64,000 nt of DNA from Neoroseomonas soli (GCF_018129065.1 NZ_JAAEDM010000019.1:1-64000); one strand, 5' to 3'. Shown: positions 8,117-17,812, counted from the stretch's first letter. Program-made: numbers and translations. Notes: generated by a model from the sequence alone, not told the origin.

Positions 8117-9280
8117 ATGACGATCATCTCCGAAGAGGCCCGCATGCTGCAGGACCTCGTGGCCAAGTTCGTCGAGCGCGAACTGATGCCGCTGGAGCCG
8201 GCGGTCCTCGCGCGCGAGGCGGCCGGCGGCAAATGGGCGCTGACCGAGGAGGAAGAGGCGCCGATCCTCGCCAAGTGCAAGGAGCTCGGCCTCTGGGGCC
8301 TCGACGTGCCGGAGGATATGGGCGGCGCCAACCTGCCGACGGTGACGCGCATGCTGGTGGAGGAGGAAGTCTCCCGCACCATCGTGCCCTTCGAGTTCCC
8401 GCCCGACAGCCCGAACCTGCACATGATGATGGCGGTCGCGAACGAGGACCAGCGTGAGCGCTACCTCAAGCCCTATGCCGAGGGCGTTGCGAAGTCCGGC
8501 ATCGCCATCTCCGAACCCGGCGCGGGCGGCGACCCGGCCGGCATGATCACGCGCGCGCGCAAGGACGGCTCGGACTGGGTCATCAACGGCCGCAAGATCT
8601 GGGTCAGCCGCGTTCCTGCCGCCGACTTCATCATCGTCATGGCCCGCACCGGGGAGGGCAAGCGCGCCGAGGGCATGACTGCCTTCATCGTCGAGCGCGG
8701 CACGCCGGGCTTCATCGTCGAGCGCGAGATCAAGATGATCGGCGGGCGGCTCACCTACGAGCTGGTCTTCGACGAATGCCGCGTGCCGGAAAGCCAGGTG
8801 CTGGGCGAGATCGGCCAGGGCTATGCGCCGATGCAGCTCCGCCTGAACGTGCGCCGGCTCCAGATGGGTGCGCGCTGCGTCGGCATGTGCCGCCGCGCCA
8901 TTGAAATGATGACCACCCAGGCCAAGCAGCGCGTGACCTTCGGCGTGCCGCTGGCCGATCGCCAGGCGATCCAGTGGTGGATCGCCGACGCCGCCATCAA
9001 GATCCACGCGACGCGGCTGATGGTGCTCTCGGCGGCCGAGAAGATGGAAGCCGGCGAGGACGTCAAGGACGAGGCCTCGATGATCAAGGTCTTCGCGACC
9101 GAGATGGCGCGGGACGTGCTCGACCAGGCGATGCAGACCTTCGGCGCCATGGGCATGACGAAGGAGTTGCCGCTGCATCTCTTCGCCCAGCAGGCGCGGC
9201 TGATGCGGATCTACGAAGGCCCGACCGAGGTGCACCGCATGGCCATCGCCAAGCGCGTCCTGCGCCGCGGCTCCGTCTGA
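8117..9280 (+). CDS. Acyl-CoA dehydrogenase (1)
   Basis: A 387-residue FAD-dependent acyl-CoA dehydrogenase that would introduce an alpha,beta double bond into an acyl-CoA and pass electrons to ETF. It has the AISEPGAGGDPAG flavin and substrate segment, WVINGRKIWVS, and the C-terminal RIYEGPTEVHR, where Glu367 matches the catalytic base of the medium-chain type. ATG 8117 follows a weak SD 20 nt after the synthetase stop; the longer open frame upstream overlaps that gene and is rejected. It is the third gene of the 5.2-9.3 kb operon, which ends at hairpins just downstream. Confidence 0.93.
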   Translation: MTIISEEARMLQDLVAKFVERELMPLEPAVLAREAAGGKWALTEEEEAPILAKCKELGLWGLDVPEDMGGANLPTVTRMLVEEEVSRTIVPFEFPPDSPNLHMMMAVANEDQRERYLKPYAEGVAKSGIAISEPGAGGDPAGMITRARKDGSDWVINGRKIWVSRVPAADFIIVMARTGEGKRAEGMTAFIVERGTPGFIVEREIKMIGGRLTYELVFDECRVPESQVLGEIGQGYAPMQLRLNVRRLQMGARCVGMCRRAIEMMTTQAKQRVTFGVPLADRQAIQWWIADAAIKIHATRLMVLSAAEKMEAGEDVKDEASMIKVFATEMARDVLDQAMQTFGAMGMTKELPLHLFAQQARLMRIYEGPTEVHRMAIAKRVLRRGSV

Positions 9281-9296
9281 CCCCCTATCCGCGGGT

Positions 9297-9348
9297 CCAG
9301 GGGACCGTCGTCCCCTGGCGGGGGAGTTCGAGGGGGCGGCGCCCCCTC
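9297..9348. terminator. Two tandem hairpins between convergent genes
   Basis: The first hairpin has perfect 9-bp arms at 9297-9305 and 9310-9318 with a CGTC loop. The second has 9-bp arms at 9330-9338 and 9340-9348, realistically eight pairs and a three-base loop. They sit between the convergent acyl-CoA dehydrogenase and crotonase genes and could terminate both. There is no U-tract, so repeat-like origin is also possible. Confidence 0.55.
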
Positions 9349-9350
9349 GA

Positions 9351-10130
9351 TCACCTGTTCTGCCAATCGGGCTTCCGCTTCTCCGCGAAGGCCTTCGGCC
9401 CTTCGATGTAGTCCTGGCTGTCGCGATTGCGCTGCTGCGCCGGGTACATCGTCGTGATCGCCTGTTGCAGCGTCGGCTCGTCCAGCCCCGCATAGACGCA
9501 TTGCTTGGACGCCCGCACCGCGAGCGGCGAACATTCCAGGATCGTGGCGGCCCAACGCTTCGCCGCGTCCAGCGCCTGACCCTGCGGCACGACCTCGTTG
9601 ACGAAGCCGAGCGTCCTGCCTTCCTGCGCGGAGACGCGCCGACCCGTCAGGATCATCCCGAGCGCCTGCTTCTGCCCGATCATGCGCGGCAGGCGGTGCA
9701 CGCCGCCCGCGCCCGCGACCAGGCCGACGCGCGGTTCCGGCAGGGCGAAGACGGCGTTCTCCGCCGCGATGATGAGGTCGCAGGCCAGCGCAACTTCGAA
9801 GCCTCCGCCCATGGCGACGCCGTTCACCGCCGCGATCACCGGCTTTTCCAGATCGAAGCGCAGCGTCAGCCCCGCGAAGCCGGAAGGCGGCGTCGGCCCG
9901 CGCTTGCCGGCCGCCTGCACCTTCAGGTCGTTGCCGGCGGAGAAGGCGCGATCCCCCGCGCCGGTGACGATCGCGACCCAGAGGTCGGGGCTTGCCGAGA
10001 ATTCGTCCCAGACCTTCTCGAGTTCGAAATGCGCATCGCTGTGCAGCGCGTTCATCACCTCGGGGCGGTTGAGCGTGACGATGCGCAGCCGGCCCTCGTC
10101 CTGGACCTGGCAGTAGCGATACTCGGTCAT
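9351..10130 (-). CDS. Enoyl-CoA hydratase (both catalytic Glu present)
   Basis: A 259-residue crotonase. Unlike its neighbour at 5.2 kb it keeps both catalytic acids: Glu112 in [11 protein letters not shown] and Glu132 in [10 protein letters not shown], 20 residues apart, so hydration/dehydration of an enoyl-CoA is credible; it resembles carnitinyl-CoA dehydratase types. ATG 10130 ([10 protein letters not shown]) is chosen because the family N-terminus starts here; the longer frame to 10265 is an artefact. It is a single gene, divergent from an FKBP gene 179 bp away. Confidence 0.92.
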   Translation of the reverse strand: MTEYRYCQVQDEGRLRIVTLNRPEVMNALHSDAHFELEKVWDEFSASPDLWVAIVTGAGDRAFSAGNDLKVQAAGKRGPTPPSGFAGLTLRFDLEKPVIAAVNGVAMGGGFEVALACDLIIAAENAVFALPEPRVGLVAGAGGVHRLPRMIGQKQALGMILTGRRVSAQEGRTLGFVNEVVPQGQALDAAKRWAATILECSPLAVRASKQCVYAGLDEPTLQQAITTMYPAQQRNRDSQDYIEGPKAFAEKRKPDWQNR

Positions 10131-10309
10131 GGCGGCGTTCCCTCGATCCTTTGCGTCTCGCGGCGCAGCCTGGACGAAGGCGGAGCGGAGGTCGAGGGCG
10201 CCACGCCCGGAGCCGCGACACGCGCGACGGAGGGTATGGCGGCCGGGGCGGCTTGCCTGTACCACCGCTCCACGGGCGCCGCGGCGCCATACGCACGGGA
10301 GACGCGCAC

Positions 10310-10642
10310 ATGACGGACACGAAGATCGGCACCGGCGCGGAGGCGACGCCCGGCCAGTACGTCACGGTCCACTACACCGGCTGGCTCTATGACCCGTCCG
10401 CGCCGGACAACAAGGGACAGAAGTTCGACAGTTCCCGCGACCGTGACGATCCGTTCTCCTTCGAACTCGGCGCGGGGCACGTCATCGCCGGCTGGGACAA
10501 CGGCTTCGCGGGCATGAAGGTCGGCGGCCAGCGCACGCTGGTGATCCCGCCGGACCAGGGCTACGGCGCGCGCGGTGCCGGCGGCGTGATCCCGCCAAAC
10601 GCGACGCTGCTCTTCGAGGTGGAACTGCTCGCCGTCGGCTGA
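10310..10642 (+). CDS. FKBP-type peptidyl-prolyl cis-trans isomerase
   Basis: A 110-residue single-domain FKBP that would catalyse proline isomerisation in protein folding. The whole protein is the domain: [56 protein letters not shown] and [14 protein letters not shown]. There is no signal peptide, so it is cytoplasmic. ATG 10310 follows GGGAGA; the open frame back to 10151 has no SD. An MFS gene starts 16 nt downstream and may be cotranscribed. Confidence 0.95.
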   Translation: MTDTKIGTGAEATPGQYVTVHYTGWLYDPSAPDNKGQKFDSSRDRDDPFSFELGAGHVIAGWDNGFAGMKVGGQRTLVIPPDQGYGARGAGGVIPPNATLLFEVELLAVG

Positions 10643-10658
10643 CGCCGTCCCGCCTGCC

Positions 10659-12011
10659 GTGACGCGGGAGGGCCTGCGGCGACTCTTGCCGGTGCTGCTC
10701 GGCACCTCCGTGGTGCCGTTGGACAGCACGGTGAACGTCGCCTTTCCTGCCATCGCCGGGGCCTTCGGTCTCGAGGTGCCGGCGATCCAGTGGATCGTGA
10801 TCTGCTACACGCTGACCTATGGCAGCCTGATGCTGGCGGTCGGGCGGATCGGCGACATCTTCGGCCATCTGCGCGTCTTCCGCGCGGGACTCGTCTGGAG
10901 TGCCGCAGCCTTCCTGCTCTGCGCGCTTGCGCCGACCTATCCTGCGCTGCTCGGTGCGCGGGTGCTGCAAGGGATCGGCGCGGCGCTGGTCATCGGCTGC
11001 GGGCCGGCGCTGGCGACATTGCTGTTTCCGGATGAGATGCGCGCCCGCGCGCTCGCCGCCTATGCCACCGCCTTCGCGGCGGGGGCGGCGATCGGACCGC
11101 TTGCCGGCGGCGTGCTGGTGCAGGCTTTCGGGTGGGAGGCGGTGTACTGGATCCGCACCCCCGTCACGCTGGCGGCACTCGCGCTGCTGCGTGGCGTGGC
11201 GGCCGCACCGGGACCGGGACGGCGCGAGACCTTCGACGCGGCGGGCGCGCTGCTCTTCACCACGACCGTCGCCACGATGCTGCTCGCGGTGAACCGCGCG
11301 CCGTCCATGCTGGCGCTGCTCCTGGCCGCTGTCGCCGCGGCCTGCCTCGGCGGCTTCCTGTGGTGGAGTGCGCGCAGCCCGCGGCCGCTCATCGACCTCG
11401 GCCTGTTCCGCCGACCGGGCTTTGCGGCGCTCAACCTTGCGAACATGCTGGTGAACCTGGCCTCCTTCGCGGTGATGCTGGTGGGTCCGTTCTATCTGGC
11501 GCGCATCGCGGGGCTGCCGGCACTGTGGCTCGGCTTCGTGCTCGCGGCGGCGCCGCTGGGTGGGATGTTGGGCTCGTCCCTCGGCGGCTGGGCGGTGGCG
11601 CGCTTCGGCGCGCGGCCGGTGGTGCTGGCCGGTGCGGCGCTGACCGCCACAGGGCTGCTGGTGGTGGCCTTCTGCGGGGCGGCGACACCGATAGCCGCCG
11701 TCGTGTTCGCCTTCGCGCTGCAGGGCGTGGGCGTGGGGCTGTTCACCCTTGCCTATACCGACGTCGTCACCGCGACGATGCGGCGAGAGGACCGCGGCGT
11801 GGCCGGCAGCCTGGCGATGCTGACGCGCACGCTCGGGGTGGTGACGGCGGCCTCCGTGCTGACCTTGCTGTTCGGCGCGACGGAGGCCTCGCTGCTGGCC
11901 GGCGGAGCGGCGGCCGAGGACGCATTCCTCGGCGCCTTCCACCGCGTCTTCCTGGTGGCGGCCGCGCTGCCGGCGCTCGCCCTGCCGCTGCTGGCGCGCC
12001 GCGCCGGTTGA
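10659..12011 (+). CDS. MFS transporter, DHA2-like (EmrB/QacA type)
   Basis: A 450-residue inner-membrane transporter with about 13-14 predicted membrane segments. PLDSTVNVAFPAI in the first segment is the motif of the DHA2 drug:H+ antiporters, and GRIGDIFGHLRVF follows the second segment. It probably exports a drug or organic compound; the substrate is unknown. The start is GTG 10659, 16 nt after the FKBP stop, with no upstream ATG in frame. It converges on the GMC oxidoreductase with only 6 bp between stop codons. Confidence 0.9.
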   Translation: MTREGLRRLLPVLLGTSVVPLDSTVNVAFPAIAGAFGLEVPAIQWIVICYTLTYGSLMLAVGRIGDIFGHLRVFRAGLVWSAAAFLLCALAPTYPALLGARVLQGIGAALVIGCGPALATLLFPDEMRARALAAYATAFAAGAAIGPLAGGVLVQAFGWEAVYWIRTPVTLAALALLRGVAAAPGPGRRETFDAAGALLFTTTVATMLLAVNRAPSMLALLLAAVAAACLGGFLWWSARSPRPLIDLGLFRRPGFAALNLANMLVNLASFAVMLVGPFYLARIAGLPALWLGFVLAAAPLGGMLGSSLGGWAVARFGARPVVLAGAALTATGLLVVAFCGAATPIAAVVFAFALQGVGVGLFTLAYTDVVTATMRREDRGVAGSLAMLTRTLGVVTAASVLTLLFGATEASLLAGGAAAEDAFLGAFHRVFLVAAALPALALPLLARRAG

Positions 12012-12017
12012 ACCGCG

Positions 12018-13631
12018 CTAGGCGGCGCGGCGCACCATTTCGGCGGCGCGTTCGGCCAGCATCAGCACCGCCGGGTGGATGTTGGAGGACGGCACCAGCG
12101 GGAAGACCGACGCATCCGCCACGCGCAGCCCCTTTACCCCGCGCACGCGCATTTCCGGGTCCACCACCGCGCGGTCGTCCGCACCCATGCGGTTGGTGCC
12201 GCAGGGGTGATAAACAGTCACGCCGGTGCGACGGATGTAGTCGAGCATCGTGTCCTCGCTCTCCGTCGCCAGGCCAGGGGATTGTTCCTGTTCGATCAGG
12301 TCCGAGAAAGGTGCGGTTGCCGCGATCCGGCGGCCGAGCTTCGCCGATTCCAGCATGATGCGGATGTCCGAGGCGGCGCTGAGGTAATTGGCGCGGATCA
12401 CCGGCTTCACATCGGGGCTCGGCGCGCGCAGCGTCAGCTCACCACGGCTGTCGGGGCGGCAGACGCAGAAGTTGAAGGTGAAGCCGGGATGCTTCGCGAG
12501 GCTGCTTGCGGAGGTCCCCTGGTCGCCGAGGCTGAAGTTCACGAACTGGAACTGCACCTCCGGCTCCTCGGAGCCCGGCAGCACGCGGGCAAAGAGGCTC
12601 GCTTCCGAAGCGCCCACCGCCATCTGGTTCTTCCGCCGCAGGAACCAGCCGAGGCCGAGGCCCGCCGCGCGCACCGGGTTCGCCATGATCTCGTTCAGCG
12701 TGCCGCAAGGCCTGGTGCGGAAGGCGAAGCGGACCATGAAGTGATCCTGCAGGTTCCTGCCGACCTCCGGCGCGTGGACCGCGACGGGAATGCCCATGGC
12801 CTGCAACGCCGCGCCGTCGCCGATGCCGGAGAGCATCAGCAGCTTCGGGCTCTCGATCGCGCCGGCGCAGAGGATGACCTCACGTCGCGCCAGATACGTC
12901 TCGTCCCCGTCAGGTCCGCGCACGACGACGCCGATGGCGCGGCCGTCGCGGATGAGGATGCGCTGGCCGACGCGCTCGGTCTCCACCTGGAGGTTCGGCC
13001 GGTTCAGCGCAGGCTTGAGGTAGGCCGTCGCCGGGCTCCAGCGCCAGCCGCGATGGACGTTGAGCTGGTTGGGCGCCACGCCCTCGAACCATTCGCCGTT
13101 GTTGTCCGGGTTGCGCGCGAAGCCGAGGCGCTCGCAGGCCTCGACGAAGGCGCGGCAGCCGGGGGAGGGCTCCGGCACCTCGCCGATCTGCATGGGGCCG
13201 TCCTTGCCGCGGTAGTCGCTGTCAGGTCCGGCGAAGGTCTCGAGCTTCCTGAACGCCGGCAGGCAATCCTCGTAGGACCAGCCGCGCGCGCCGGATTGCG
13301 ACCAGCGGTCGTAGTCGCGTGGCGATCCGCGCAGGAACACGAGCCCGTTGACGCTGCCCGAACCGCCGATGACCCGCCCGCGCGGCCAGTAGATCTGGCG
13401 GCCTTCCAGTTCGGGTTCCGCTTCGGTCTGGTAGTTCCAGTCGAACTTCTTCGTCACGTAGAGCCGCGCGAAGCCCATCGGGACGTGGATCCAGGCATTG
13501 CGGTCCCAGGGGCCGGCTTCCAGCAGCACCACCCTGGCGCCCGGGTCCTCCGAGAGCCGCGCCGCCATGACGCAGCCTGCGGAACCTCCGCCCAGGATGA
13601 CGTAGTCGGCCTCTCGGACCTTCTCGCTCAC
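12018..13631 (-). CDS. GMC family FAD oxidoreductase (choline dehydrogenase-like)
   Basis: A 537-residue flavoprotein of the glucose-methanol-choline family. It has the dinucleotide fold YVILGGGSAGCVMAARLSE, the GMC signature RGRVIGGSGSVNGLVF, ILCAGAIESPKLLMLSGIG, and the C-terminal active-site TVYHPCGTNRMG with His, paired with SSNIHPA where a second His sits. It would oxidise an alcohol to an aldehyde; choline itself is not established because no betaine genes are nearby. Start ATG 13631. It stands alone. Confidence 0.92.
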   Translation of the reverse strand: MSEKVREADYVILGGGSAGCVMAARLSEDPGARVVLLEAGPWDRNAWIHVPMGFARLYVTKKFDWNYQTEAEPELEGRQIYWPRGRVIGGSGSVNGLVFLRGSPRDYDRWSQSGARGWSYEDCLPAFRKLETFAGPDSDYRGKDGPMQIGEVPEPSPGCRAFVEACERLGFARNPDNNGEWFEGVAPNQLNVHRGWRWSPATAYLKPALNRPNLQVETERVGQRILIRDGRAIGVVVRGPDGDETYLARREVILCAGAIESPKLLMLSGIGDGAALQAMGIPVAVHAPEVGRNLQDHFMVRFAFRTRPCGTLNEIMANPVRAAGLGLGWFLRRKNQMAVGASEASLFARVLPGSEEPEVQFQFVNFSLGDQGTSASSLAKHPGFTFNFCVCRPDSRGELTLRAPSPDVKPVIRANYLSAASDIRIMLESAKLGRRIAATAPFSDLIEQEQSPGLATESEDTMLDYIRRTGVTVYHPCGTNRMGADDRAVVDPEMRVRGVKGLRVADASVFPLVPSSNIHPAVLMLAERAAEMVRRAA

Positions 13632-13696
13632 GGTTCCATCCCCTCGTGGTCGTTGCGGGGAGGATAGCGGAACCTTCGGCGCTGACAGCCCCCTTC

Positions 13697-13730
13697 GGCA
13701 AGGAAAGGCCGGAGTCCGGCCCTTCCTGCC
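13697..13730 (-). terminator. Imperfect hairpin downstream of GST gene
   Basis: A long stem closes around one base: GGCCGGA/TCCGGCC in the centre, extended by AGGAA/TTCCT and GGC/GCC with one mismatch and one bulge. It lies 10 nt beyond the GST stop codon on the minus strand, so it probably ends that transcript. Confidence 0.55.
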
Positions 13731-13739
13731 TGGCGCGGA

Positions 13740-14339
13740 TCAGGCCGCCGGCGGCATGGTGCGCGCCATCGGCGGCAGCGCCACCACCTTCGCGTACCAG
13801 GCCTCGAGCTTCGGATGGCCGGGCCGCCAGGGCTCGTTCGGATAGCGGAAGTCGAGGTAGCCCAGCGCGCAGGCGACCGTGATCTCGCCGATGGTGTCGA
13901 GCATGCCGAGGCTGTCGGCCTGGGCCTCCAGCGCGTCGAGCGCGCGCGTCACCTTGCCCTGCTGCAACTCGATGTAGGACTTGCGCCCTTCGTCCTGCGG
14001 CAGCGCGACCTCGCGCCGGCGCGGCTGGGTGGCGTCGAGGATGCCGTCGCCGAGCGCCGCCAGCGTGATCGCCTTCCAGCGGGCCGGGCCTTCGGCCGGG
14101 AAGAGCTTCGGCGCATCCCCGATGCTGTCGAGATACTCGCAGATCACCGGGCTGTCGTAGAGCGCCATCCCGTCATCGGTGATCAGCGTCGGGATCTTCG
14201 ATAGCGGGTTCACCGCGGCCAGAGACGGATCCGTGGTCGGGACGGTCCACATCGCGATGCGCCCGTCGATGCCGCGCTTGATCGCGCAGGCACGGGCCTT
14301 CCGGACATAGGGGCTGGCGGGCGAAAGGGTGAGCTTCAT
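13740..14339 (-). CDS. Glutathione S-transferase family protein
   Basis: A 199-residue cytosolic GST. The N-terminal thioredoxin-like domain starts MKLTLSPASPYVRKARA, with the Ser/Pro region of bacterial GSTs, and has NPLSKIPTLITDDG and LYDSPVICEYLD for glutathione binding. The helical C-terminal domain includes ITVACALGYLDFRYP. ATG 14339 is selected because a GAGGA lies upstream and the domain begins immediately. It diverges from a dienelactone hydrolase gene across 93 bp. Substrate unknown. Confidence 0.93.
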   Translation of the reverse strand: MKLTLSPASPYVRKARACAIKRGIDGRIAMWTVPTTDPSLAAVNPLSKIPTLITDDGMALYDSPVICEYLDSIGDAPKLFPAEGPARWKAITLAALGDGILDATQPRRREVALPQDEGRKSYIELQQGKVTRALDALEAQADSLGMLDTIGEITVACALGYLDFRYPNEPWRPGHPKLEAWYAKVVALPPMARTMPPAA

Positions 14340-14432
14340 GGTTGTGGATTCCTCCGATGCGGCGCGCGACTTTCCTGCGCCCATCGCCATCCGTCCAGAC
14401 CACGGCTAGCGTCCGGGGCGGAGGAACCGCCG

Positions 14433-15179
14433 ATGATCGAGACCACGCAGGACATCCCGACGCGCGACGGCGCGATGGAGACCTTCATCGTCCGCCCCGA
14501 ACGCGGCGGCCCATGCCCCGCCGTGCTGATGCTGATGGACGCGCCGGGCATCCGGGAGGAACTGCACGACATGGCGCGCCGCCTCGCGACGGTGGGCTTC
14601 TGCGTGCTGCTGCCGAATCTCTACTACCGCGCCGGGCGCGACACGAAGTTCGGTCCCGGCGTGATGACCCAGGGCGACCCCGAACGCGAGCGCATGCGCG
14701 CCATCCGCACCAGGATGACCATCCCGCCGGTGATGGAGGACGTCGCTGCGATGCTCGCCTACCTCGACCGCGAGGGCATCGCGAAGCCGGGCCCCGTCGG
14801 CGCGCATGGCTACTGCATGAGCGGCCCCTACGCGCTCGCCGCCGCCGTGCGCTACCCGGGGCGCATCGCCGCCGCGGCCTCCTTCTACGGCACCTGGCTG
14901 GTGAGCGAGGCGGAGGAGAGCCCGCACCTCACCCTCGGGAAGGGCAGGGCGGAACTCTACATCTCCTGCGCCGAGCACGACGAACTCGCCCCCCTGCCGA
15001 TGGTCGAGGAACTGCGGCGCCTGTTCGAAGCATCCGGCGCGGAGGGCGAAGTCGAGGTCCACCCCGGCGTCCACCACGGCTTCGCCTTCCCGCAACGCTG
15101 GTGCTTCGACAGGCCGGCGGCGGAGCGGCACTGGGAAAGGCTGATCGCCCTCTATCGCCGGCGCCTCGGCGGCGGCTGA
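14433..15179 (+). CDS. Dienelactone hydrolase family protein
   Basis: A 248-residue alpha/beta hydrolase of the dienelactone hydrolase class. The nucleophile is Cys128 in GAHGYCMSGPYA, the acid is probably Asp in CAEHDELAP (about 183), and the base is His in VHHGFAF (about 213). The family hydrolyses lactones such as dienelactone in chloroaromatic breakdown, but many members have other ester substrates. ATG 14433 follows GGAGG. It converges on the P-type ATPase 14 bp away. Confidence 0.93.
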   Translation: MIETTQDIPTRDGAMETFIVRPERGGPCPAVLMLMDAPGIREELHDMARRLATVGFCVLLPNLYYRAGRDTKFGPGVMTQGDPERERMRAIRTRMTIPPVMEDVAAMLAYLDREGIAKPGPVGAHGYCMSGPYALAAAVRYPGRIAAAASFYGTWLVSEAEESPHLTLGKGRAELYISCAEHDELAPLPMVEELRRLFEASGAEGEVEVHPGVHHGFAFPQRWCFDRPAAERHWERLIALYRRRLGGG

Positions 15180-15193
15180 GGGGGGCAACGCGG

Positions 15194-17485
15194 CTACGGG
15201 TGTGCGGCGGACTGCGCGCCCCGGAAATCCGCCAGCATCTCTTCCTCCATCGTCAGGTGCAGGCGCAGCAGCGCCTCGAGCGCGAAGAGGGTGCGGCGCA
15301 GTTCCGGCGCCGTCGCCTCCCAGCTTCCATCCTTGGTGGCGAGGCCCATCAGGACCGCCACGCGGTCCGCCAGCGCCTCGATCTCCGCATGCATGCGGAT
15401 CAGCGGCGCCATCGGGTCCTGGCCACCCAGGCGCCGCGCCGCCTCGGGGTAGAGGGCGCGCTCCTCCTCGTGCTGGTGGGGCAGGAGTTCGGTGCGCAAC
15501 CTCTCCTCGACGGCGGCGAGTTCCGCCGCGGCCGAGGGCGTGGCGTCGATCGCCTCGCCAGCGTCGCGCAGCGCCTCGGCAAGTTGCCGCAGGCCTGCAT
15601 GCTCATGGTAGCGCTCGTCGAGCCCGGCCTCGGCGGGCAGGCTGTCGGGGACCTGTTCCTCGGCGCCGGGGCGCAGGGCGCTCAGGGCGTAGAGGATGGC
15701 GAAGACGTCGATCGCCTCCTGCACCAGCGCGCCGGCCAGCGGCGTCAGGCCGCCCAGCGCCGCGACGATCATCGCCACGCCGGACATGCCCATGCCGAGC
15801 GCGATGGCCTGCAGCGCGACGCGGCGGGAGCGGCGCGCGATGGCGATGGCCTCGGCCACGCGGTCCACGCGGTCCACCAGGAGCACGACGTCGCCCGCCT
15901 CGGCGGCGGCGGCGGTGCCGGCCGCACCCATGGCGATGCCGACATCGGCGGCGGCCAGCGCCGGGGCGTCGTTCACGCCGTCGCCGACCATCGCGGTCGG
16001 CGCGGCGGCTGCCTCGGCGCGCACCACCGCGATCTTGTCGGCCGGCGTCTGGTGCGAAAAGACCTCGTTGAGCCGCAGCGCGCGCCCGAGCGGCGCCGCT
16101 GCCGCCGCACGGTCCCCCGTGACCAGCACGACCCGCCGCACGCCCAGCGCGCGCAGCCGCCGCACCGTGCGCGGCGCTTCCTGCCGCAGCCCGTCGGCCA
16201 TGACGAAGGCGGCCGAGGGGACCCCGTCCACTGCCAGCCAGGCAACCGATCCCGCTGCCGCGGAAACCTGCGCGGCGATGCTGAAGCCCGATTGCGGATC
16301 GATGCCGGCGGCGTGGAGGAAGCCCTCGGCGCCGAGCATCAGGGTCTTGCCTTCGACCATGCCGGTGACGCCGCCGCCGGGCACCTCGGCGACCGTCTCG
16401 GGGACGGGCAGTGCGACGCCGCGCGCGGTGGCCGCACGCACCAGCGCGGCGGACACCGGATGCGTCGAACCCTGGGCCAGCGCGCCGGCGAGGCGCAGCG
16501 CCTCCTCGCGGCCGAGCGCGGGGTCGGCATCCACGGCCGCCAGGCGCGGATGGCCTGGCGTCAGCGTGCCGGTCTTGTCGAACAGGACGGTGCGGATGCG
16601 CGCCAGCCGTTCCAGCGCGCCGCCGCCCTTCACGACGATGCCGCGCCGCGCGGCGCGCCCGATGCCGGCGACCAGCGCGACCGGCGCGGCGAGGATCAGC
16701 GGGCAGGGGGTGGCGACCACCAGCACCGCGAGCGCGCGCAGCGGATCGCCCGTCACCGCCCAGGCCCCGCCGGCGAGCACGGCGGTGAAGGCGACGAAGC
16801 CCACCGCCCACTGGTCCGCCAGCCGCGCGAGCGGCGCGCGCGCCACCGCGGCTTCCTGTGTCAGGCGCAGGATGGCGGCGTAGGTGCTGTCCTCGGAGCC
16901 GTGCGTCGCGCGCATGCGGAAGGCTGGGCCGGCATTGACGCCGCCGCTGCGCAGCACCGCGCCGGCGCGGAAATCGACCGGCAGGGGTTCGCCGGTCAGC
17001 ATGCTCTCGTCCAGCGTCGCGGAAATGTCGTCGAGCGTGCCGTCGGCCGGCACGGTCTCACCCGGGCGGACGAGCAGCAGGTCGCCGGGGCGGATGGCGG
17101 CGACGTCGATCTCCTCGATCGCCTCCCCGTCGATGCGCGCGGCGCGACGGGGCGCGCGGGCCATGAGGTCGGTCAGCGCCCGCGTCGCGCGGCCCTCGGC
17201 CCAGGCTTCCAGCGCCTCCCCGCCCGCGACCATCAGGCCGATGACGGCGGCCGCGGCTTCCTCGCCCAGCACGACGGCGCCAAGGATGGCGAAGAGCGCC
17301 ACTGCATCCACGCCCACCCGGCCGCCGAGCAGCGAACGCACCAGCCCCAGCCCGACATGCGCGGCGACCGGCAGGGCGGCGGCGGACCAGAGCCAGGGCG
17401 CCAGGTCCGGCCGGCCCAGCAGGTGGGCCGCGCCACCCGCGACGAGACCGGCAAGGACCCAGGAGAGCAGAAGGTATCGGCGCAT
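15194..17485 (-). CDS. P1B-type metal ATPase with C-terminal hemerythrin domain (P1B-5-like)
   Basis: A 763-residue heavy-metal P-type ATPase. It lacks an N-terminal HMA domain and has the actuator TGEP loop (LDESMLTGEPLPV), the phosphorylation motif DKTGTLT (Asp303), an HP motif (STHPVSAAL) and GDGVNDAP. The metal-site helix reads ATPCPLILAAP, so TPCPL replaces the usual CPC; this variant is the hallmark of P1B-5 pumps. Residues about 620-763 form a hemerythrin HHE-type domain with HEHAGL, LLPHQHEEE, RMHAEIE and LHLTMEEE, supplying di-iron ligands. Known P1B-5 proteins are linked to nickel and iron efflux with oxygen or redox sensing by this domain. Start ATG 17485; the frame extends upstream without support. 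Confidence 0.9.
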   Translation of the reverse strand: MRRYLLLSWVLAGLVAGGAAHLLGRPDLAPWLWSAAALPVAAHVGLGLVRSLLGGRVGVDAVALFAILGAVVLGEEAAAAVIGLMVAGGEALEAWAEGRATRALTDLMARAPRRAARIDGEAIEEIDVAAIRPGDLLLVRPGETVPADGTLDDISATLDESMLTGEPLPVDFRAGAVLRSGGVNAGPAFRMRATHGSEDSTYAAILRLTQEAAVARAPLARLADQWAVGFVAFTAVLAGGAWAVTGDPLRALAVLVVATPCPLILAAPVALVAGIGRAARRGIVVKGGGALERLARIRTVLFDKTGTLTPGHPRLAAVDADPALGREEALRLAGALAQGSTHPVSAALVRAATARGVALPVPETVAEVPGGGVTGMVEGKTLMLGAEGFLHAAGIDPQSGFSIAAQVSAAAGSVAWLAVDGVPSAAFVMADGLRQEAPRTVRRLRALGVRRVVLVTGDRAAAAAPLGRALRLNEVFSHQTPADKIAVVRAEAAAAPTAMVGDGVNDAPALAAADVGIAMGAAGTAAAAEAGDVVLLVDRVDRVAEAIAIARRSRRVALQAIALGMGMSGVAMIVAALGGLTPLAGALVQEAIDVFAILYALSALRPGAEEQVPDSLPAEAGLDERYHEHAGLRQLAEALRDAGEAIDATPSAAAELAAVEERLRTELLPHQHEEERALYPEAARRLGGQDPMAPLIRMHAEIEALADRVAVLMGLATKDGSWEATAPELRRTLFALEALLRLHLTMEEEMLADFRGAQSAAHP

Positions 17486-17812
17486 GAAGGTGAGATCTCG
17501 GCAGTGGGGTGGGAAAGCCAGTATGCCGCAAGCCGTCCGCGGCGTGGATTGTCCAGGATCAAGGCCGCGCTGCCGCGCGAACGCCCGACGGCCACGACGA
17601 GGATCCGATGGCGCCGTGCTCGGTTCTCCGGCCGCCGCGGCGTCAGCGTCGGCGGCGAGGTGCCGGTGTTGTCGATCGCCTTGGTCCGCGCACCCTGCAT
17701 GGCGCCGGCGCGCTGAACGGGATGCAGGGGCTTCGCAGTCCCCGCAGCATGCGCCTATCGTGGATGGGCGACGGTGCCCGCGCCGCCGCGAGGAACTCCA
17801 AGACGGAACGAC
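17486..17812. other. Gene-free divergent intergenic region
   Basis: This 327-bp region separates the divergent metal ATPase and MFS genes and must hold both promoters. Open frames across it have no recognisable protein character. No strong inverted repeat, metal-responsive operator or riboswitch was recognised. Confidence 0.4.

Noticed and set aside
14342-17716. A 1124-codon open frame on the plus strand
   Set aside because: It is antisense to the metal ATPase and the dienelactone hydrolase region; the translation is Arg/Ala/Gly-rich with no domain, a common artefact of very GC-rich genes.
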